A stretch of DNA of 64,000 bases from an uncultured Sphingomonadales bacterium (GCA_903821605.1 CAIJLZ010000013.1:62001-126000); one strand, 5' to 3'; positions 1-9,628 are shown, counted from the first letter of the stretch. Program-made: numbers and translations. The notes: a model not told the origin generated them from the letters alone.

Positions 1-2
1 TG

Positions 3-36
3 CCGGTCCCGCATGGGCCGTGCCCGACGGGACCGG
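3..36 (-). terminator. Hairpin downstream of ilvD
   Basis: A 9-bp perfect inverted repeat (CCGGTCCCG at 3-11, CGGGACCGG at 28-36) encloses a smaller GGGC/GCCC stem. It begins 7 bases beyond the ilvD stop codon in the direction of ilvD transcription. The expected U-run would lie outside the window, so termination is inferred from position and stem strength only. Confidence 0.45.
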
Positions 37-43
37 ATCAGGA

Positions 44-1909
44 TTAACCGCGACGGTTGAGCTTCAACTGGGCCAGATCACGCACCGCGCCACGGGCAGC
101 ACTGGTCGCCATGGCGGCATAAGCCTGGAGCGCGACCGAGACCTTGCGCGGACGCGGCTTGGCCGGTTGCCAAGCGGCGTCGCCCTTGGCTTCCATCGCA
201 GCGCGGCGGGCGGCGAGTGTTGCATCCGGCACGGCCAGCTTGATCGTGCGGTTCGGAATGTCGATCTCGATCCGGTCGCCATTTTCGACCAGCCCGATGG
301 TGCCGCCTTCGGCCGCTTCCGGTGAGACATGGCCGATCGACAGGCCCGATGTGCCCCCCGAAAAGCGACCATCGGTGATGAGCGCGCAGGCCGCGCCCAG
401 TCCCTTTGATTTGATATAGCTCGTCGGATAGAGCATTTCCTGCATGCCGGGGCCGCCACGCGGGCCTTCATAGCGGATGACGACGACGTCACCTGCCGTG
501 ACCTGTCCGGTCAAAATACCGGCAACGGCGGCGTCCTGACTTTCAAAGACACGGGCCGGGCCGGTGAAAACGAGGATGGACTCATCGACGCCTGCCGTTT
601 TGACGATGCAGCCGTCGAGCGCGAGATTGCCTGACAGAACGGCCAGCCCGCCATCCTTGCTGAACGCATGTTCGGCAGAGCGGATCACACCGGTTTCACG
701 ATCGAGATCGAGTTCGTCCCAACGGCTGGCCTGGCTGAACGCGACCTGCGTCGGCACGCCACCCGGCGCGGCGCGGAAGAAGGTCTGGACCTCTTCATTA
801 TTGGTACGGCTGATATCCCAACCGGCGAGCGCATGGGCAAGCGTTGGCGCATGAATCGTCGGCAGATCGGTATTGAGCAAGCCCGCGCGTTCAAGCTGAC
901 CGAGGATCGCCATGATGCCGCCCGCGCGATGCACGTCTTCCATGTGCACGTCGGACTTGGCGGGGGCGACCTTGGAGAGCACCGGCACGCGGCGCGATAG
1001 CCGGTCGATGTCGGTCATGGTGAAATTGACCTCCGCTTCATGCGCGGCGGCGAGGAGGTGAAGCACGGTATTGGTCGAGCCACCCATCGCGATGTCGAGG
1101 GACATGGCGTTTTCGAACGCGCCAAAGCTCGCAATCGCGCGCGGCAGGACGCTGGCGTCATCCTGTTCATAATAACGGTGGCAGAGTTCGACGATCAGCC
1201 GCCCGGCGCGCAGGAACAACTGCTTGCGATCGGCATGGGTGGCGAGGGTGGAGCCATTGCCCGGCAGCGACAGGCCCAGCGCCTCGGTCAGGCAGTTCAT
1301 CGAGTTGGCGGTGAACATGCCCGAGCAGGAGCCGCAGGTGGGGCAGGCCGCGCGCTCGATCGCGGCAACGTCTTCGTCCGAAATGCGGTCGTCAGCCGCA
1401 GCGACCATCGCATCGACCAGATCGAGCGCCTGAGTCTTGCCATTGAGGATGACCTTGCCCGCTTCCATCGGGCCGCCCGACACGAATACCACCGGGATAT
1501 TGATGCGCAGTGCGGCCATCAGCATGCCCGGCGTGATCTTGTCGCAATTCGAGATGCAGACCATCGCATCGGCGCAATGGGCGTTGACCATATATTCAAC
1601 GCTGTCGGCGATCAGGTCACGCGACGGCAGGCTGTACAGCATGCCGTCATGGCCCATGGCGATGCCGTCATCGACCGCGATGGTGTTGAATTCCTTGGCA
1701 ACACCGCCCGCTGCCTCAATTTCGCGCGCGACCATCTGGCCAAGATCCTTGAGATGGACATGGCCCGGCACGAATTGGGTGAAGCTGTTGACCACCGCGA
1801 TGATCGGCTTGCCGAAGTCGCCGTCTTTCATCCCGGTCGCGCGCCAGAGCCCCCGCGCGCCCGCCATGTTGCGACCGTGGGTGGTGGTTCTCGAGCGATA
1901 GACAGGCAT
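44..1909 (-). CDS. ilvD: Dihydroxy-acid dehydratase
   Basis: IlvD dehydrates 2,3-dihydroxy-acids to 2-keto acids in valine, isoleucine and pantothenate synthesis. The product is 621 aa from the ATG at 1909, close to the usual 610-620. It carries the iron-sulfur cysteine segments CDKITPGM and [11 protein letters not shown], and the C-terminal [10 protein letters not shown] stretch. An open frame extends upstream to 2080, but that 57-residue extension is unlike the family, and [20 protein letters not shown] is the normal IlvD N-terminus. The gene stands alone: a strong terminator for glpX lies about 125 bp upstream, so it probably has its own promoter in 1910-2033. Confidence 0.96.
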   Translation of the reverse strand: MPVYRSRTTTHGRNMAGARGLWRATGMKDGDFGKPIIAVVNSFTQFVPGHVHLKDLGQMVAREIEAAGGVAKEFNTIAVDDGIAMGHDGMLYSLPSRDLIADSVEYMVNAHCADAMVCISNCDKITPGMLMAALRINIPVVFVSGGPMEAGKVILNGKTQALDLVDAMVAAADDRISDEDVAAIERAACPTCGSCSGMFTANSMNCLTEALGLSLPGNGSTLATHADRKQLFLRAGRLIVELCHRYYEQDDASVLPRAIASFGAFENAMSLDIAMGGSTNTVLHLLAAAHEAEVNFTMTDIDRLSRRVPVLSKVAPAKSDVHMEDVHRAGGIMAILGQLERAGLLNTDLPTIHAPTLAHALAGWDISRTNNEEVQTFFRAAPGGVPTQVAFSQASRWDELDLDRETGVIRSAEHAFSKDGGLAVLSGNLALDGCIVKTAGVDESILVFTGPARVFESQDAAVAGILTGQVTAGDVVVIRYEGPRGGPGMQEMLYPTSYIKSKGLGAACALITDGRFSGGTSGLSIGHVSPEAAEGGTIGLVENGDRIEIDIPNRTIKLAVPDATLAARRAAMEAKGDAAWQPAKPRPRKVSVALQAYAAMATSAARGAVRDLAQLKLNRRG

Positions 1910-2033
1910 GGGGGCAACTCCGTTCAGCAATAGATGAGATGTCGGGTGTGGCACGCCGACATGCAATGCTCGCGCGCTCTTTATCGTTATCCGGGGGCGG
2001 TGTCGACAGGGGGGATCATGTGCGCGCCCCATG

Positions 2034-2068
2034 AAAAAACCGGCGGGAGCTTGGCTGCCCCCGCCGGT
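2034..2068 (-). terminator. Rho-independent terminator of the rsh-hom-glpX operon
   Basis: On the minus strand a perfect 9-bp stem (ACCGGCGGG / CCCGCCGGT, loop about 12 nt) is followed directly by six U residues. It lies 28 bp beyond the glpX stop. This is the clearest intrinsic terminator in the first 20 kb and separates glpX from ilvD. Confidence 0.88.
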
Positions 2069-2095
2069 CTGTTCCTTCATCCGCAGCGGCAGTGA

Positions 2096-3070
2096 TTAGC
2101 CAAGCTTGCGGTGTTCGCCCTTGACCCAGCGAATGGTCCCGGAAGAGGCGCGCATCACGACGCTTTCCGTCGTCATCGTGCCATCCTTGCGGTGCTTCAC
2201 GCCATCGAGCAGCGACCCATCGGTCACGCCGGTGGCCGCGAAAATCACATCGCCGCTTGCCAGTTCTTCAAGCTGATAAATCCGGTCGAGATCGGTCACG
2301 CCCCATTTGCGGGCGCGGGCCTTTTCGTCGTCGTTGCGGAACAGCAGACGACCCTGGAACTGACCACCGACGCAGCGCAGCGCCGCCGCAGCCAACACGC
2401 CTTCCGGCGCGCCACCCGAGCCCATGTAAATATCGATCGTGGTATCCGGGTTGGTGACCGCGATCACGCCCGCGACGTCGCCGTCCGGGATCAGCATGAT
2501 GCCGCAACCAATCGCGCGCAGCTCGCCAATCAGCTTTTCATGGCGCGGACGGTCGAGGACGCAGACGATGATTTCGTTCGGCTGCACACCCTTGGCGGCG
2601 GCAACGCGGTTGACGTTTTCGGTGGGCGACAGGCTGAGGTCGATCACGCCCGCCGGATAGCCCGGGCCGACGGCCAGCTTGTCCATATAGACATCCGGCG
2701 CGTTAAGCAGATGACCCTTTTCGGCAATCGCCAACACGGCCAGCGCATTGGGCATCGCCTTAGCGGTCAAGGTCGTGCCTTCCAGCGGATCGAGCGCGAT
2801 ATCGATGCCGGGACCAGTGCCCTGCGCGCAACCGACTTTTTCGCCGATGAAGAGCATCGGGGCTTCGTCGCGTTCGCCTTCGCCGATGACGACGGTGCCG
2901 TCGATTTCCAGTTCATTCAGCGCCGCGCGCATCGCTTCCACAGCGGCGTGGTCGGCGGCTTTTTCATCGCCCCGGCCAACCAGATTGGCAGCGGCAATCG
3001 CCGCGGCTTCAGTCACGCGGACCATTTCTAGCACGAGCACGCGGTCGAGCGGATTTTTGCCTTCAGTCAT
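2096..3070 (-). CDS. glpX: Class II fructose-1,6-bisphosphatase
   Basis: GlpX hydrolyses fructose-1,6-bisphosphate to fructose-6-phosphate in gluconeogenesis. The 324-aa protein matches the family length. It shows the metal/phosphate motifs GEGERDEAPMLFIGEKVG and DPLEGTT and the GSGGAPEGVLAAAA loop. It is the last gene of rsh-hom-glpX, 97 bp after hom, and is closed by a strong terminator. Some sphingomonads use GlpX as their only FBPase; whether a class I enzyme exists elsewhere cannot be seen here. Confidence 0.95.
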   Translation of the reverse strand: MTEGKNPLDRVLVLEMVRVTEAAAIAAANLVGRGDEKAADHAAVEAMRAALNELEIDGTVVIGEGERDEAPMLFIGEKVGCAQGTGPGIDIALDPLEGTTLTAKAMPNALAVLAIAEKGHLLNAPDVYMDKLAVGPGYPAGVIDLSLSPTENVNRVAAAKGVQPNEIIVCVLDRPRHEKLIGELRAIGCGIMLIPDGDVAGVIAVTNPDTTIDIYMGSGGAPEGVLAAAALRCVGGQFQGRLLFRNDDEKARARKWGVTDLDRIYQLEELASGDVIFAATGVTDGSLLDGVKHRKDGTMTTESVVMRASSGTIRWVKGEHRKLG

Positions 3071-3167
3071 TATCGTCCTCGGTTCAATCTCAAGCTTCCG
3101 CTGCCGGATACGCGAAGGGCAGCTGAAAGTCGATATGGGCCCTGTCGCGTCAGGGACTTAACGACCG

Positions 3168-4460
3168 TTACAGGTCGAGAATATGGATCAGCATCGGATC
3201 ACCGATGAGGCTGTCCGAGCCCTTCAGGCGGTTCAACGCGTCGGTGACCTTTCGTTCCATGCACCGATGGGTGACGATCACGAGCTGCACCGAGCCATCT
3301 TCATCGGCGCTATGCTGGACCATCGACTCGATCGATACGCCGGAATCCCGCATCGCGGTCGCAATTTCAGCGAGCACGCCGGGGCGGTCGGCAACGGTGA
3401 AGCGGATATAGGCGCGGCCTTCGCGCGCACCGGCATCTGCCGGGGCCATGGCGGTCAGTTCCGCGACCGGCATGCCGAAGGCGGCAGCCTGTTCACCGCG
3501 CGCAATGTCGATGAGGTCGGCCACCACGGCCGATGCCGTCGGGCCTTCACCCGCACCACGGCCTTCAAAGAACAGGCGACCAACGAAATTGCCCACGGCT
3601 TCTACCGCGTTGAGCGAGCCAGAGACATGCGCCAGCGGATGGGTCAGCGGCACCAGACAGGGGTGAACGCGCTGGAACAGGCCGGTCGGTGTCACTTCAC
3701 CCATGCCGATCAGGCGGACGCGATAGCCCATCGCCTGCGCGGCCTGAATGTCGGCGGCCTTGACGTGGCGGATGCCGGTGATTGCCATCGCGTCGAAGTC
3801 GATGCGCGTGCCAAATGCCAGCGAGGCGAGGATCGACAGCTTGTGCGCGGCATCGACGCCGTCGATGTCAAAGCTGGGATCAGCCTCGGCATAGCCCAGC
3901 GCCTGCGCCTCGGCGAGCACGTCGCTAAAGTCGCGGCCTTCGGCCTCCATGGTGGTGAGGATATAGTTGCAGGTGCCGTTTAAAATGCCGAACACCTGAG
4001 CGATTTCATTCGCAGCCGCGCCTTCGCGAATGCCCTTGATGATCGGAATACCACCGGCCACGGCAGCTTCATATTTCAGCGGCAGGCGCTTTTGTTCAGC
4101 GGTTTCGGCGAGTTCGAGACCATGATGCGCCAGCATTGCCTTGTTGGCGGTGACAAGCTGCTTGCCATTGGCGAGCGCAGCGCGGGCGAGGTCGAGTGCC
4201 GGGCCTTCCGACCCGCCCATCAACTCGACCACGATATCGACATCATCACGGCTGGCGAGGGCGACCGCATCATCTTCCCACGCAAAGCGTGAGAGATCGA
4301 CGCCGCGATCCTTGCCCTTGCTGCGGGCGGATACGGCAGTGACGGTAATCGGACGTCCGGCCCGACGCTCAATCAGCGCGCGGTTGGTATCGATCAGCTT
4401 GATCACCCCCGCGCCTACTGTTCCAAGCCCCGCGACTGCGACGCGCAACGCCTCTGCCAT
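3168..4460 (-). CDS. hom: Homoserine dehydrogenase
   Basis: Hom reduces aspartate semialdehyde to homoserine, the branch point to threonine and methionine. The 430-aa monofunctional enzyme has an N-terminal dinucleotide fold (GLGTVGAGVIKL), the catalytic central domain (LNGTCNYILTTME, DPSFDIDG) and a C-terminal ACT domain (YIRFTVADRPGVLAEIA) that suggests threonine feedback. It follows rsh by 35 bp, so the two are probably cotranscribed. thrC and thrB also lie in this window but far away, so the threonine pathway is dispersed. Confidence 0.96.
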   Translation of the reverse strand: MAEALRVAVAGLGTVGAGVIKLIDTNRALIERRAGRPITVTAVSARSKGKDRGVDLSRFAWEDDAVALASRDDVDIVVELMGGSEGPALDLARAALANGKQLVTANKAMLAHHGLELAETAEQKRLPLKYEAAVAGGIPIIKGIREGAAANEIAQVFGILNGTCNYILTTMEAEGRDFSDVLAEAQALGYAEADPSFDIDGVDAAHKLSILASLAFGTRIDFDAMAITGIRHVKAADIQAAQAMGYRVRLIGMGEVTPTGLFQRVHPCLVPLTHPLAHVSGSLNAVEAVGNFVGRLFFEGRGAGEGPTASAVVADLIDIARGEQAAAFGMPVAELTAMAPADAGAREGRAYIRFTVADRPGVLAEIATAMRDSGVSIESMVQHSADEDGSVQLVIVTHRCMERKVTDALNRLKGSDSLIGDPMLIHILDL

Positions 4461-4495
4461 GATGAGTCCTTCTAAACTGGTTGAACGGCGTCTCC

Positions 4496-6667
4496 CTAAT
4501 GGGCTGCGCCGGGAATTGCCAGCGCTTCCGGCGCTGGATTGATGCCGGAAGGGATATGTTCGCCAGACGGGTATAGCCGTTCGGCCAGCACCACCGCGTC
4601 TGCCGCCCGCAGCGCCGCGATGATCCGGGTCTGATGCGCAAGATCGCTGACTTCCAGATCGACGACGAATTCGTGAAACGCCCGGTCGCGATTGGCGAGG
4701 TTGAGATTGAGGATGTTTGCGCCATGCGTGCCGAAAATGCCCGCCATGATTGCGAGCGAGCCGGGTTCATTCTTCACCGTCACCTGTAGCCGGGCCACGC
4801 CGCCTTCTGATCGGTCGCCCCATGAGAGATCAAGCCAGTCGGCATCCACCCCATCCGCCAAACAGGGGCAGTCGATATTGTGGACTGTGATGCCCTCGTT
4901 AATCCGGCTGAGGCCGACGATGCGGTCGCCGGGCACGGGGTGGCAGCATTCGGCTAGTCGAAAGGCGACGCCCGGGGTCAGGCCCCGGATCGAGATCACG
5001 CGCTGCTGTTCGGTATGCGGCTTGTCGCCCGGCGTGGTCGTCGAGCCGGGCATCAGTGCTTCCATCACCTCCTTGTCGGTAAAGGCGCGGCGGCCAATCG
5101 CCTCAAGCAGCGTTTCCCGATCCGTGAGGTTGAGACGCTTGACCGCATTGTCGACCGCTTCTGGACCAAGTTGCGCAGTGAGGCGCGAGATCAGGTCGTC
5201 GAGAATCTGCTTGCCGAGCGCGACCATTTCGTCACGCTCCTTATGGCGCACGAAACGGCGGACGGCGGCGCGGGCCTTGCCGGTGACGACGAAGCTGAGC
5301 CATTCGGGCTGGGGCTGGCGGGCCTTGGATTTCAGAATCTGGACCTGATCGCCATTTTCAATCGTGGTGCGCAGCGGCACGACGCGACGGTTCACCTTCG
5401 CGCCAATCGTCTGGTCACCCAGCGACGTATGCACCGCATAGGCGAAATCGACCGGCGTCGCGCCCTTGGGCAACTGGATCAACTCGCCCTTCGGGGTGAA
5501 GGCGAAGATGCGATCTTGATACATCGCCATGCGCGTATGTTCGAGAATTTCCTCGGCAGTGTCGGCATGGTCGAGAATTTCGACCAAGTCGCGAATCCAG
5601 CCGACCTGATGGTCAGGCTGGACCGTGCTATTGGCGCGCTTATAGGCCCAATGGGCGGCAAGGCCGAATTCTGCCTCTTCGTGCATATCTTCGGTGCGGA
5701 TCTGCACCTCGATCCGCATTTTTTCGGAATGGATCACCGATGTGTGGAGCGAACGATAGCCATTGCGTTTGGGCGTCGAGATATAATCCTTGAACCGCCC
5801 CGGCACCATTGGCCATTTGCGATGGATGATACCAAGCGCCTTGTAGCAATCCTCTTCCGTTTGAACGATGGCGCGAAAGGCCATGATGTCGGAGAGTTGT
5901 TCAAAGCTGACGTGGCGTTCCTGCATTTTGCGCCAGATCGAATAGGGGTGCTTTTCCCGCCCCGATACTTCGACCTTGATCCCAGCGCGGCTGAGCTGGA
6001 GCATGATGCCCGAACCGATTTTGGCGACAAGATCGCCGCCCTCGACATGCAATTGCTCAAGCCTTTTGGTGATTGATTCATAGGCTTCAGGCTCAAGCTC
6101 GCGAAAGGCGAGGGTCTGCATCTCGCGCATGAACTCATACATGCCGATGCGTTCGGCGAGCGGCGCATAGATATCCATCGTCTCGCGCGCAATGCGGCGG
6201 CGCTTGTCCTCATTGGCGATGAAATGCAGCGTCCGCATATTGTGCAGCCGGTCGGCCAGCTTGACCAGCAGGACGCGAATATCGTCAGACATGGCCAGCA
6301 GGAATTTGCGCAGATTCTCGGCTGCCCGCTCGGTCACGGACTGGGCCTCGATCTTCGACAGCTTGGTCACGCCATCGACCAGCCGGGCGACATTGGGTCC
6401 GAAGCGCTTCTCAATCTCTTCCGGAGTCGCGACTGTGTCTTCAATCGTGTCGTGCAGCAGGGCGGTGCAGATGGTTTCATCATCCATCCGCAATTCGGTG
6501 AGAATACCGGCTACCTCGATGGGGTGGCTGAAATACGGGTCACCGCTGGCGCGCTTTTGCGCGCCATGGGCTTGCATCGTAAAAACATAGGCGCGGTTGA
6601 GCAGCGCCTCATCCGCGTCCGGGTCGTAGGTTTTGACCCGCTCTACCAGTTCATATTGTCTCAGCAC
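4496..6667 (-). CDS. rsh: Bifunctional (p)ppGpp synthetase/hydrolase (RSH, SpoT/Rel type)
   Basis: This enzyme makes and degrades the alarmone (p)ppGpp. The 723-aa protein has the full RSH layout: an HD hydrolase domain with intact HDTIEDT, a synthetase domain with RFKDYISTPKRNGYRSLHTS, a TGS domain (FAFTPKGELIQLPKGATPVDFAYAVH), and a C-terminal region with CCHPVPGDRIVG and an ACT domain. The retained HD motif supports hydrolase activity, as expected for the single RSH of most alphaproteobacteria. The likely start is a GTG at 6667. It heads rsh-hom-glpX. Confidence 0.95.
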   Translation of the reverse strand: MLRQYELVERVKTYDPDADEALLNRAYVFTMQAHGAQKRASGDPYFSHPIEVAGILTELRMDDETICTALLHDTIEDTVATPEEIEKRFGPNVARLVDGVTKLSKIEAQSVTERAAENLRKFLLAMSDDIRVLLVKLADRLHNMRTLHFIANEDKRRRIARETMDIYAPLAERIGMYEFMREMQTLAFRELEPEAYESITKRLEQLHVEGGDLVAKIGSGIMLQLSRAGIKVEVSGREKHPYSIWRKMQERHVSFEQLSDIMAFRAIVQTEEDCYKALGIIHRKWPMVPGRFKDYISTPKRNGYRSLHTSVIHSEKMRIEVQIRTEDMHEEAEFGLAAHWAYKRANSTVQPDHQVGWIRDLVEILDHADTAEEILEHTRMAMYQDRIFAFTPKGELIQLPKGATPVDFAYAVHTSLGDQTIGAKVNRRVVPLRTTIENGDQVQILKSKARQPQPEWLSFVVTGKARAAVRRFVRHKERDEMVALGKQILDDLISRLTAQLGPEAVDNAVKRLNLTDRETLLEAIGRRAFTDKEVMEALMPGSTTTPGDKPHTEQQRVISIRGLTPGVAFRLAECCHPVPGDRIVGLSRINEGITVHNIDCPCLADGVDADWLDLSWGDRSEGGVARLQVTVKNEPGSLAIMAGIFGTHGANILNLNLANRDRAFHEFVVDLEVSDLAHQTRIIAALRAADAVVLAERLYPSGEHIPSGINPAPEALAIPGAAH

Positions 6668-6745
6668 GCCCCATAGTGGCGGTTGATGCGGGGGATTCGC
6701 AAGTGAAACATGCGAAAATCCCGGTTAACTTCATCATGGCGCGCT

Positions 6746-7582
6746 TTAGCGGGGCACCGTGCCGCGATGAATGCGCACGCCACTCGGGTCTTGTGCGGTG
6801 CGGGTGGCGGGTGGCGATGCCACTGGCGCGCTTGCTGGGGCCGGGGTCGGGGCTGATGACGACGCTGCGGGCGTTCGCATCAACTGCGGCCCACATTCGG
6901 CTGTGCCCGATCCTTTGTTCTCGACCACGCATGCCGCGCTACCACTAATCCGCGCGACGCCGCTCCCCAAGGCCCGCAGCTTGGCCGTGGTGTGCGCCTG
7001 CAAGCTCATGCTGCCTGCACCGTCAAGCAAGGCGGAGAGATGGTCGACCACCAGCTCATCGCCGCGCAATTCGCCGCTGCCATCAAGCGAGATACTGGCC
7101 TTTTCGACGCGGCCCGCAAGATCGAGTGTGCCCGATCCGTGCAGCGTGGCGACCAGCGCGATGCCTTGGACATCATCGACGCGCAGCCTGCCGCTGCCGC
7201 CCACCGACAGGCGAAGATCGCCGCCCGTGACCCGGTTGATGTGGAGTTCACCCGAACCCAAGACGCTGGCGCGGGCAAGAGCGGGGGTGGCCAGGCGGAT
7301 CGTTGCCCGGCCGGGATCATCGCCGGGCATGCCCCCCCAGTTGATGCTGCTTTGGCGGATTGTGACATTGGTGCCATTGCTGGTGATCGACACCGCATCG
7401 ACGGCCCGTATGTCACCTGAAATCCGGGCTGAGGGCGCGGCCCCGGTCACGATTTCGACCTTGAATGGCCCTTCGACCCGGATCGAATCAAAGCTGGTGA
7501 CACCGACATTGCGGTCGGCAGCAAGGCCAGGCTCCATGCACAGCAGCATGAACGTCAGCAGCGTTAAGGGGTGATGCCTCAT
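6746..7582 (-). CDS. Secreted DUF2807 (GIN-domain) protein
   Basis: This is a predicted exported protein of 278 aa with an N-terminal signal peptide (MRHHPLTLLTFMLLCMEPGLAAD). The body is a run of repeating strand-turn units (VLGSGELHI, VGGSGRLRV, LHGSGTLDL, LDGSGELRG, LDGAGSMSL, LGSGVARI) typical of the DUF2807/GIN beta-solenoid fold. The C-terminus is an Ala/Pro/Ser-rich tail. Its ATG overlaps the stop of the preceding methyltransferase gene (ATGA), so it is translationally coupled to ccmA-ccmB-methyltransferase. Function is unknown; an outer-surface or periplasmic structural role is only an inference. Confidence 0.85.
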   Translation of the reverse strand: MRHHPLTLLTFMLLCMEPGLAADRNVGVTSFDSIRVEGPFKVEIVTGAAPSARISGDIRAVDAVSITSNGTNVTIRQSSINWGGMPGDDPGRATIRLATPALARASVLGSGELHINRVTGGDLRLSVGGSGRLRVDDVQGIALVATLHGSGTLDLAGRVEKASISLDGSGELRGDELVVDHLSALLDGAGSMSLQAHTTAKLRALGSGVARISGSAACVVENKGSGTAECGPQLMRTPAASSSAPTPAPASAPVASPPATRTAQDPSGVRIHRGTVPR

Positions 7583-8199
7583 TTGCGGGCCTCGCCCCAT
7601 TCCATCCAAGCCAGCAGTTTCGGATAGCCGGGTTGATACGCGCTGCCATGATCTTGCAGGATGAGGCCCGATGCCTCCACATTGGCGGTGGCTGCGCGTG
7701 TCAGGTGGCAATTGCCCGTGAGCCGTTTCCACAAGGGCTCGATCCGTCGTTGCCATTTTTGTGGCCCGGGATCCGGGCTGCGGCCATGTTCAAGGAACAA
7801 CAGCGTTCCGCCCGGTTTAAGCACCCGTCGGGCTTCAGCCAGCACCTGCGCCGGGTCGGACACCGAACAAAGGGTAAAGGTGATGACGACGGTATCATAG
7901 ACATTGTCCGCAAAGGGCAGGGCTTCGGCCACGCCTTCGTACAGTTCAAAGGCGAGCGCGTCGCCCGCCGCCCGCTGCCGGGCGATGGCGAGCAGTTCGG
8001 GCGATGGGTCGATGCCGGTCAGTGAACTGACCTTCGTCCGATCATAAAGCGGGAAATTGGCCCCGCCGCCCGCGCCGATCTCCAGCACCTTGCCATGCGC
8101 CTTGGGCACGACCTTGTGGCGCAGTTCCATCAACTCTTTCTGGGTGCAACCGCAGGCGATCAGCCTCGGTACGACAATTCGATCCCACCAACTGGCCAT
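7579..8199 (-). CDS. Class I SAM-dependent methyltransferase (UbiE-like fold)
   Basis: The 206-aa protein has the SAM-binding motif VLEIGAGGGANFPLYD, then GIDPSPELLAIARQRA and a C-terminal GGTLLFLEHGRS motif. Its closest look is to the Methyltransf_11 family near UbiE/phospholipid methyltransferases. The substrate cannot be named from sequence. It follows ccmB by 42 bp and overlaps the DUF2807 gene by 4 bases. Confidence 0.85.
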   Translation of the reverse strand: MASWWDRIVVPRLIACGCTQKELMELRHKVVPKAHGKVLEIGAGGGANFPLYDRTKVSSLTGIDPSPELLAIARQRAAGDALAFELYEGVAEALPFADNVYDTVVITFTLCSVSDPAQVLAEARRVLKPGGTLLFLEHGRSPDPGPQKWQRRIEPLWKRLTGNCHLTRAATANVEASGLILQDHGSAYQPGYPKLLAWMEWGEARK

Positions 8200-8241
8200 G
8201 GTTGTGCTCCCTCACTCACAGCCGATGATGGCGGAGCGTGC

Positions 8242-8895
8242 CTAGCGGTGCAAGCCCCGCAACGCGGCCCCTGTCGCAAAGGGGGACACGGCGACGAGGA
8301 ACAGGCTTGCGGCGGCCAACAGCTTCAACGCGGCCAGCCCGTCAATCGGGTTCATCGCGCCCGCGCCGAAAATCAGTACCGGCACCGCGAGCGGGAGCAA
8401 TAACATCCCGCTCAAAGCCGCGCTTGATCGGAAACCGGCCGTCAGCGAGGCGACCATCAATGACAAAGCGGCCAGCCCGGCGGTTGCCAGTGCCAAGGCC
8501 AGCAACAATTGGCCAATCGCAAGCACATTGCCGCTTAGTAGCGCAAGCGCGGGGATAGCGGCCATCAACATCGCCGGGCCAAAGCCCAGCCAATGGGCGA
8601 GCCATTTGGCGGCGGCGATCTGTTCGGTGGCAAGGCCGCGTACCGCATATTGCGCCAAGACGCCCGCTTCATGATCGGGGCGGATCAACCGGTCGATGGG
8701 CAGCAGGGCGGCCAACAATGTCGCGGTCCAAATCGCACCGGGTGCGATCCGGGCGAGCACGGCCCGGTCAGGGCCAATTGCAAAGGCGAACAAGGTGGCG
8801 ACCAAGAGCACAAAGGCGACCGGGATCGCGAGCATCCCTTGTTGCCAACCCAGCCGCAAATCACGGCGCACGATGGAGGCGAAGATACCACTCAT
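8242..8895 (-). CDS. ccmB: Heme exporter protein CcmB
   Basis: CcmB is the membrane subunit of the CcmABC transporter needed for cytochrome c maturation. The product is 217 aa with about six hydrophobic segments and the family N-terminus (FASIVRRDLRLGWQQG). It overlaps ccmA by ATGA. Other ccm genes are not in the window. Mature cytochrome c would serve the respiratory chain ending in the oxidase encoded further on. Confidence 0.92.
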   Translation of the reverse strand: MSGIFASIVRRDLRLGWQQGMLAIPVAFVLLVATLFAFAIGPDRAVLARIAPGAIWTATLLAALLPIDRLIRPDHEAGVLAQYAVRGLATEQIAAAKWLAHWLGFGPAMLMAAIPALALLSGNVLAIGQLLLALALATAGLAALSLMVASLTAGFRSSAALSGMLLLPLAVPVLIFGAGAMNPIDGLAALKLLAAASLFLVAVSPFATGAALRGLHR

Positions 8896-9494
8896 GCCAC
8901 TGTCACCAGTTGCGCATGGGGTAGGTTGATCTGGAAATGGCTGGCAATCAGAATGATGCCGCCCTGCGCGCGATGCGCGGCGACAGCGCGTTCAAGCCGC
9001 TCCAGCCCGTCGCGATCAAGCCCGTTGCCGGGTTCGTCGAGCAACCACAGCCCGGCACCCGAAGCGATCGTGCGCGCCAGCACCGCGCGCTTGCGCTGGC
9101 CGGTTGACAGCATGCGCACCGGCACAGGGGCGAGGTGATCAATACCCATGGTCGCCATGGCATTGGCCAGTCGCACCATGCCACCATCAAGCCGCGCCCA
9201 ATAGCCGAGTGCCTGTTCCAAGGGATCAAGCGGATCAAGCGCGAGGCTCTCATCGGCTAACGCAAGCCCGCCTTCAATCTCGATCGTGCCATGAAAGCGC
9301 GGCACCAGCCCGGCGATCAGACGCAGCAGGCTGGATTTACCGATCCCATTGGGGCCAGCGATCTGCGCCGCATCGCCCGGAGCAAGTGCGAGCGACAGGC
9401 CCGTGAACAGCAACCGCCCGCCGCGACGGCACGCGACATTGTCGAGCCGGAGGGCAGCTTTGGCCGGTGTTAGGGCGGGCGTAGAGGTCATCAT
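8892..9494 (-). CDS. ccmA: Heme exporter ATP-binding protein CcmA
   Basis: This is the ATPase of the CcmABC system. It has a Walker A motif (AGPNGIGKSS), ABC signature (LSTGQRKRAVLAR) and Walker B (LWLLDEPGNGLD). Starting at the ATG at 9494 gives 200 aa, the normal length. The frame is open to 9656, but the extra N-terminus would be an Asp/Asn/Glu run encoded by a hexanucleotide repeat and is unlike any CcmA, so it was left out. First gene of ccmA-ccmB-methyltransferase-DUF2807. Confidence 0.92.
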   Translation of the reverse strand: MMTSTPALTPAKAALRLDNVACRRGGRLLFTGLSLALAPGDAAQIAGPNGIGKSSLLRLIAGLVPRFHGTIEIEGGLALADESLALDPLDPLEQALGYWARLDGGMVRLANAMATMGIDHLAPVPVRMLSTGQRKRAVLARTIASGAGLWLLDEPGNGLDRDGLERLERAVAAHRAQGGIILIASHFQINLPHAQLVTVA

Positions 9495-9504
9495 CCTGAG
9501 CATA

Positions 9505-9538
9505 GGCAAAATATGCGCGCTTTGCCAGTGCGATGGAG
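9505..9538. repeat. Direct repeat copy 1 containing a GGCAAA/TTTGCC palindrome
   Basis: A 34-bp segment matches 9822-9855 at about 29 of 34 positions, with the last 20 bases identical. Each copy carries GGCAAA and TTTGCC separated by 10 bp. This copy abuts the ccmA start; the other abuts the phhB start. Confidence 0.75.
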
Positions 9539-9575
9539 GGGCGGGAGCTTGGGGGATATTCTTTTCGTGTTCATT

Positions 9576-9628
9576 TTCGTTGTCGTTGTCGTTGTCGTTG
9601 TCGTGCTCGTTGTCGCGCTTGTCGTCAT
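9576..9628. repeat. Hexanucleotide (TCGTTG) microsatellite
   Basis: About four to five tandem copies of a TCGTTG hexamer are followed by diverged copies. On the minus strand it would encode an Asp-Asn run upstream of ccmA; on the plus strand a Val-rich run. I treat it as non-coding. Confidence 0.7.

Noticed and set aside
1910-2080. 57-residue N-terminal extension of IlvD
   Set aside because: The family begins at [12 protein letters not shown]; the extension runs into the glpX terminator.
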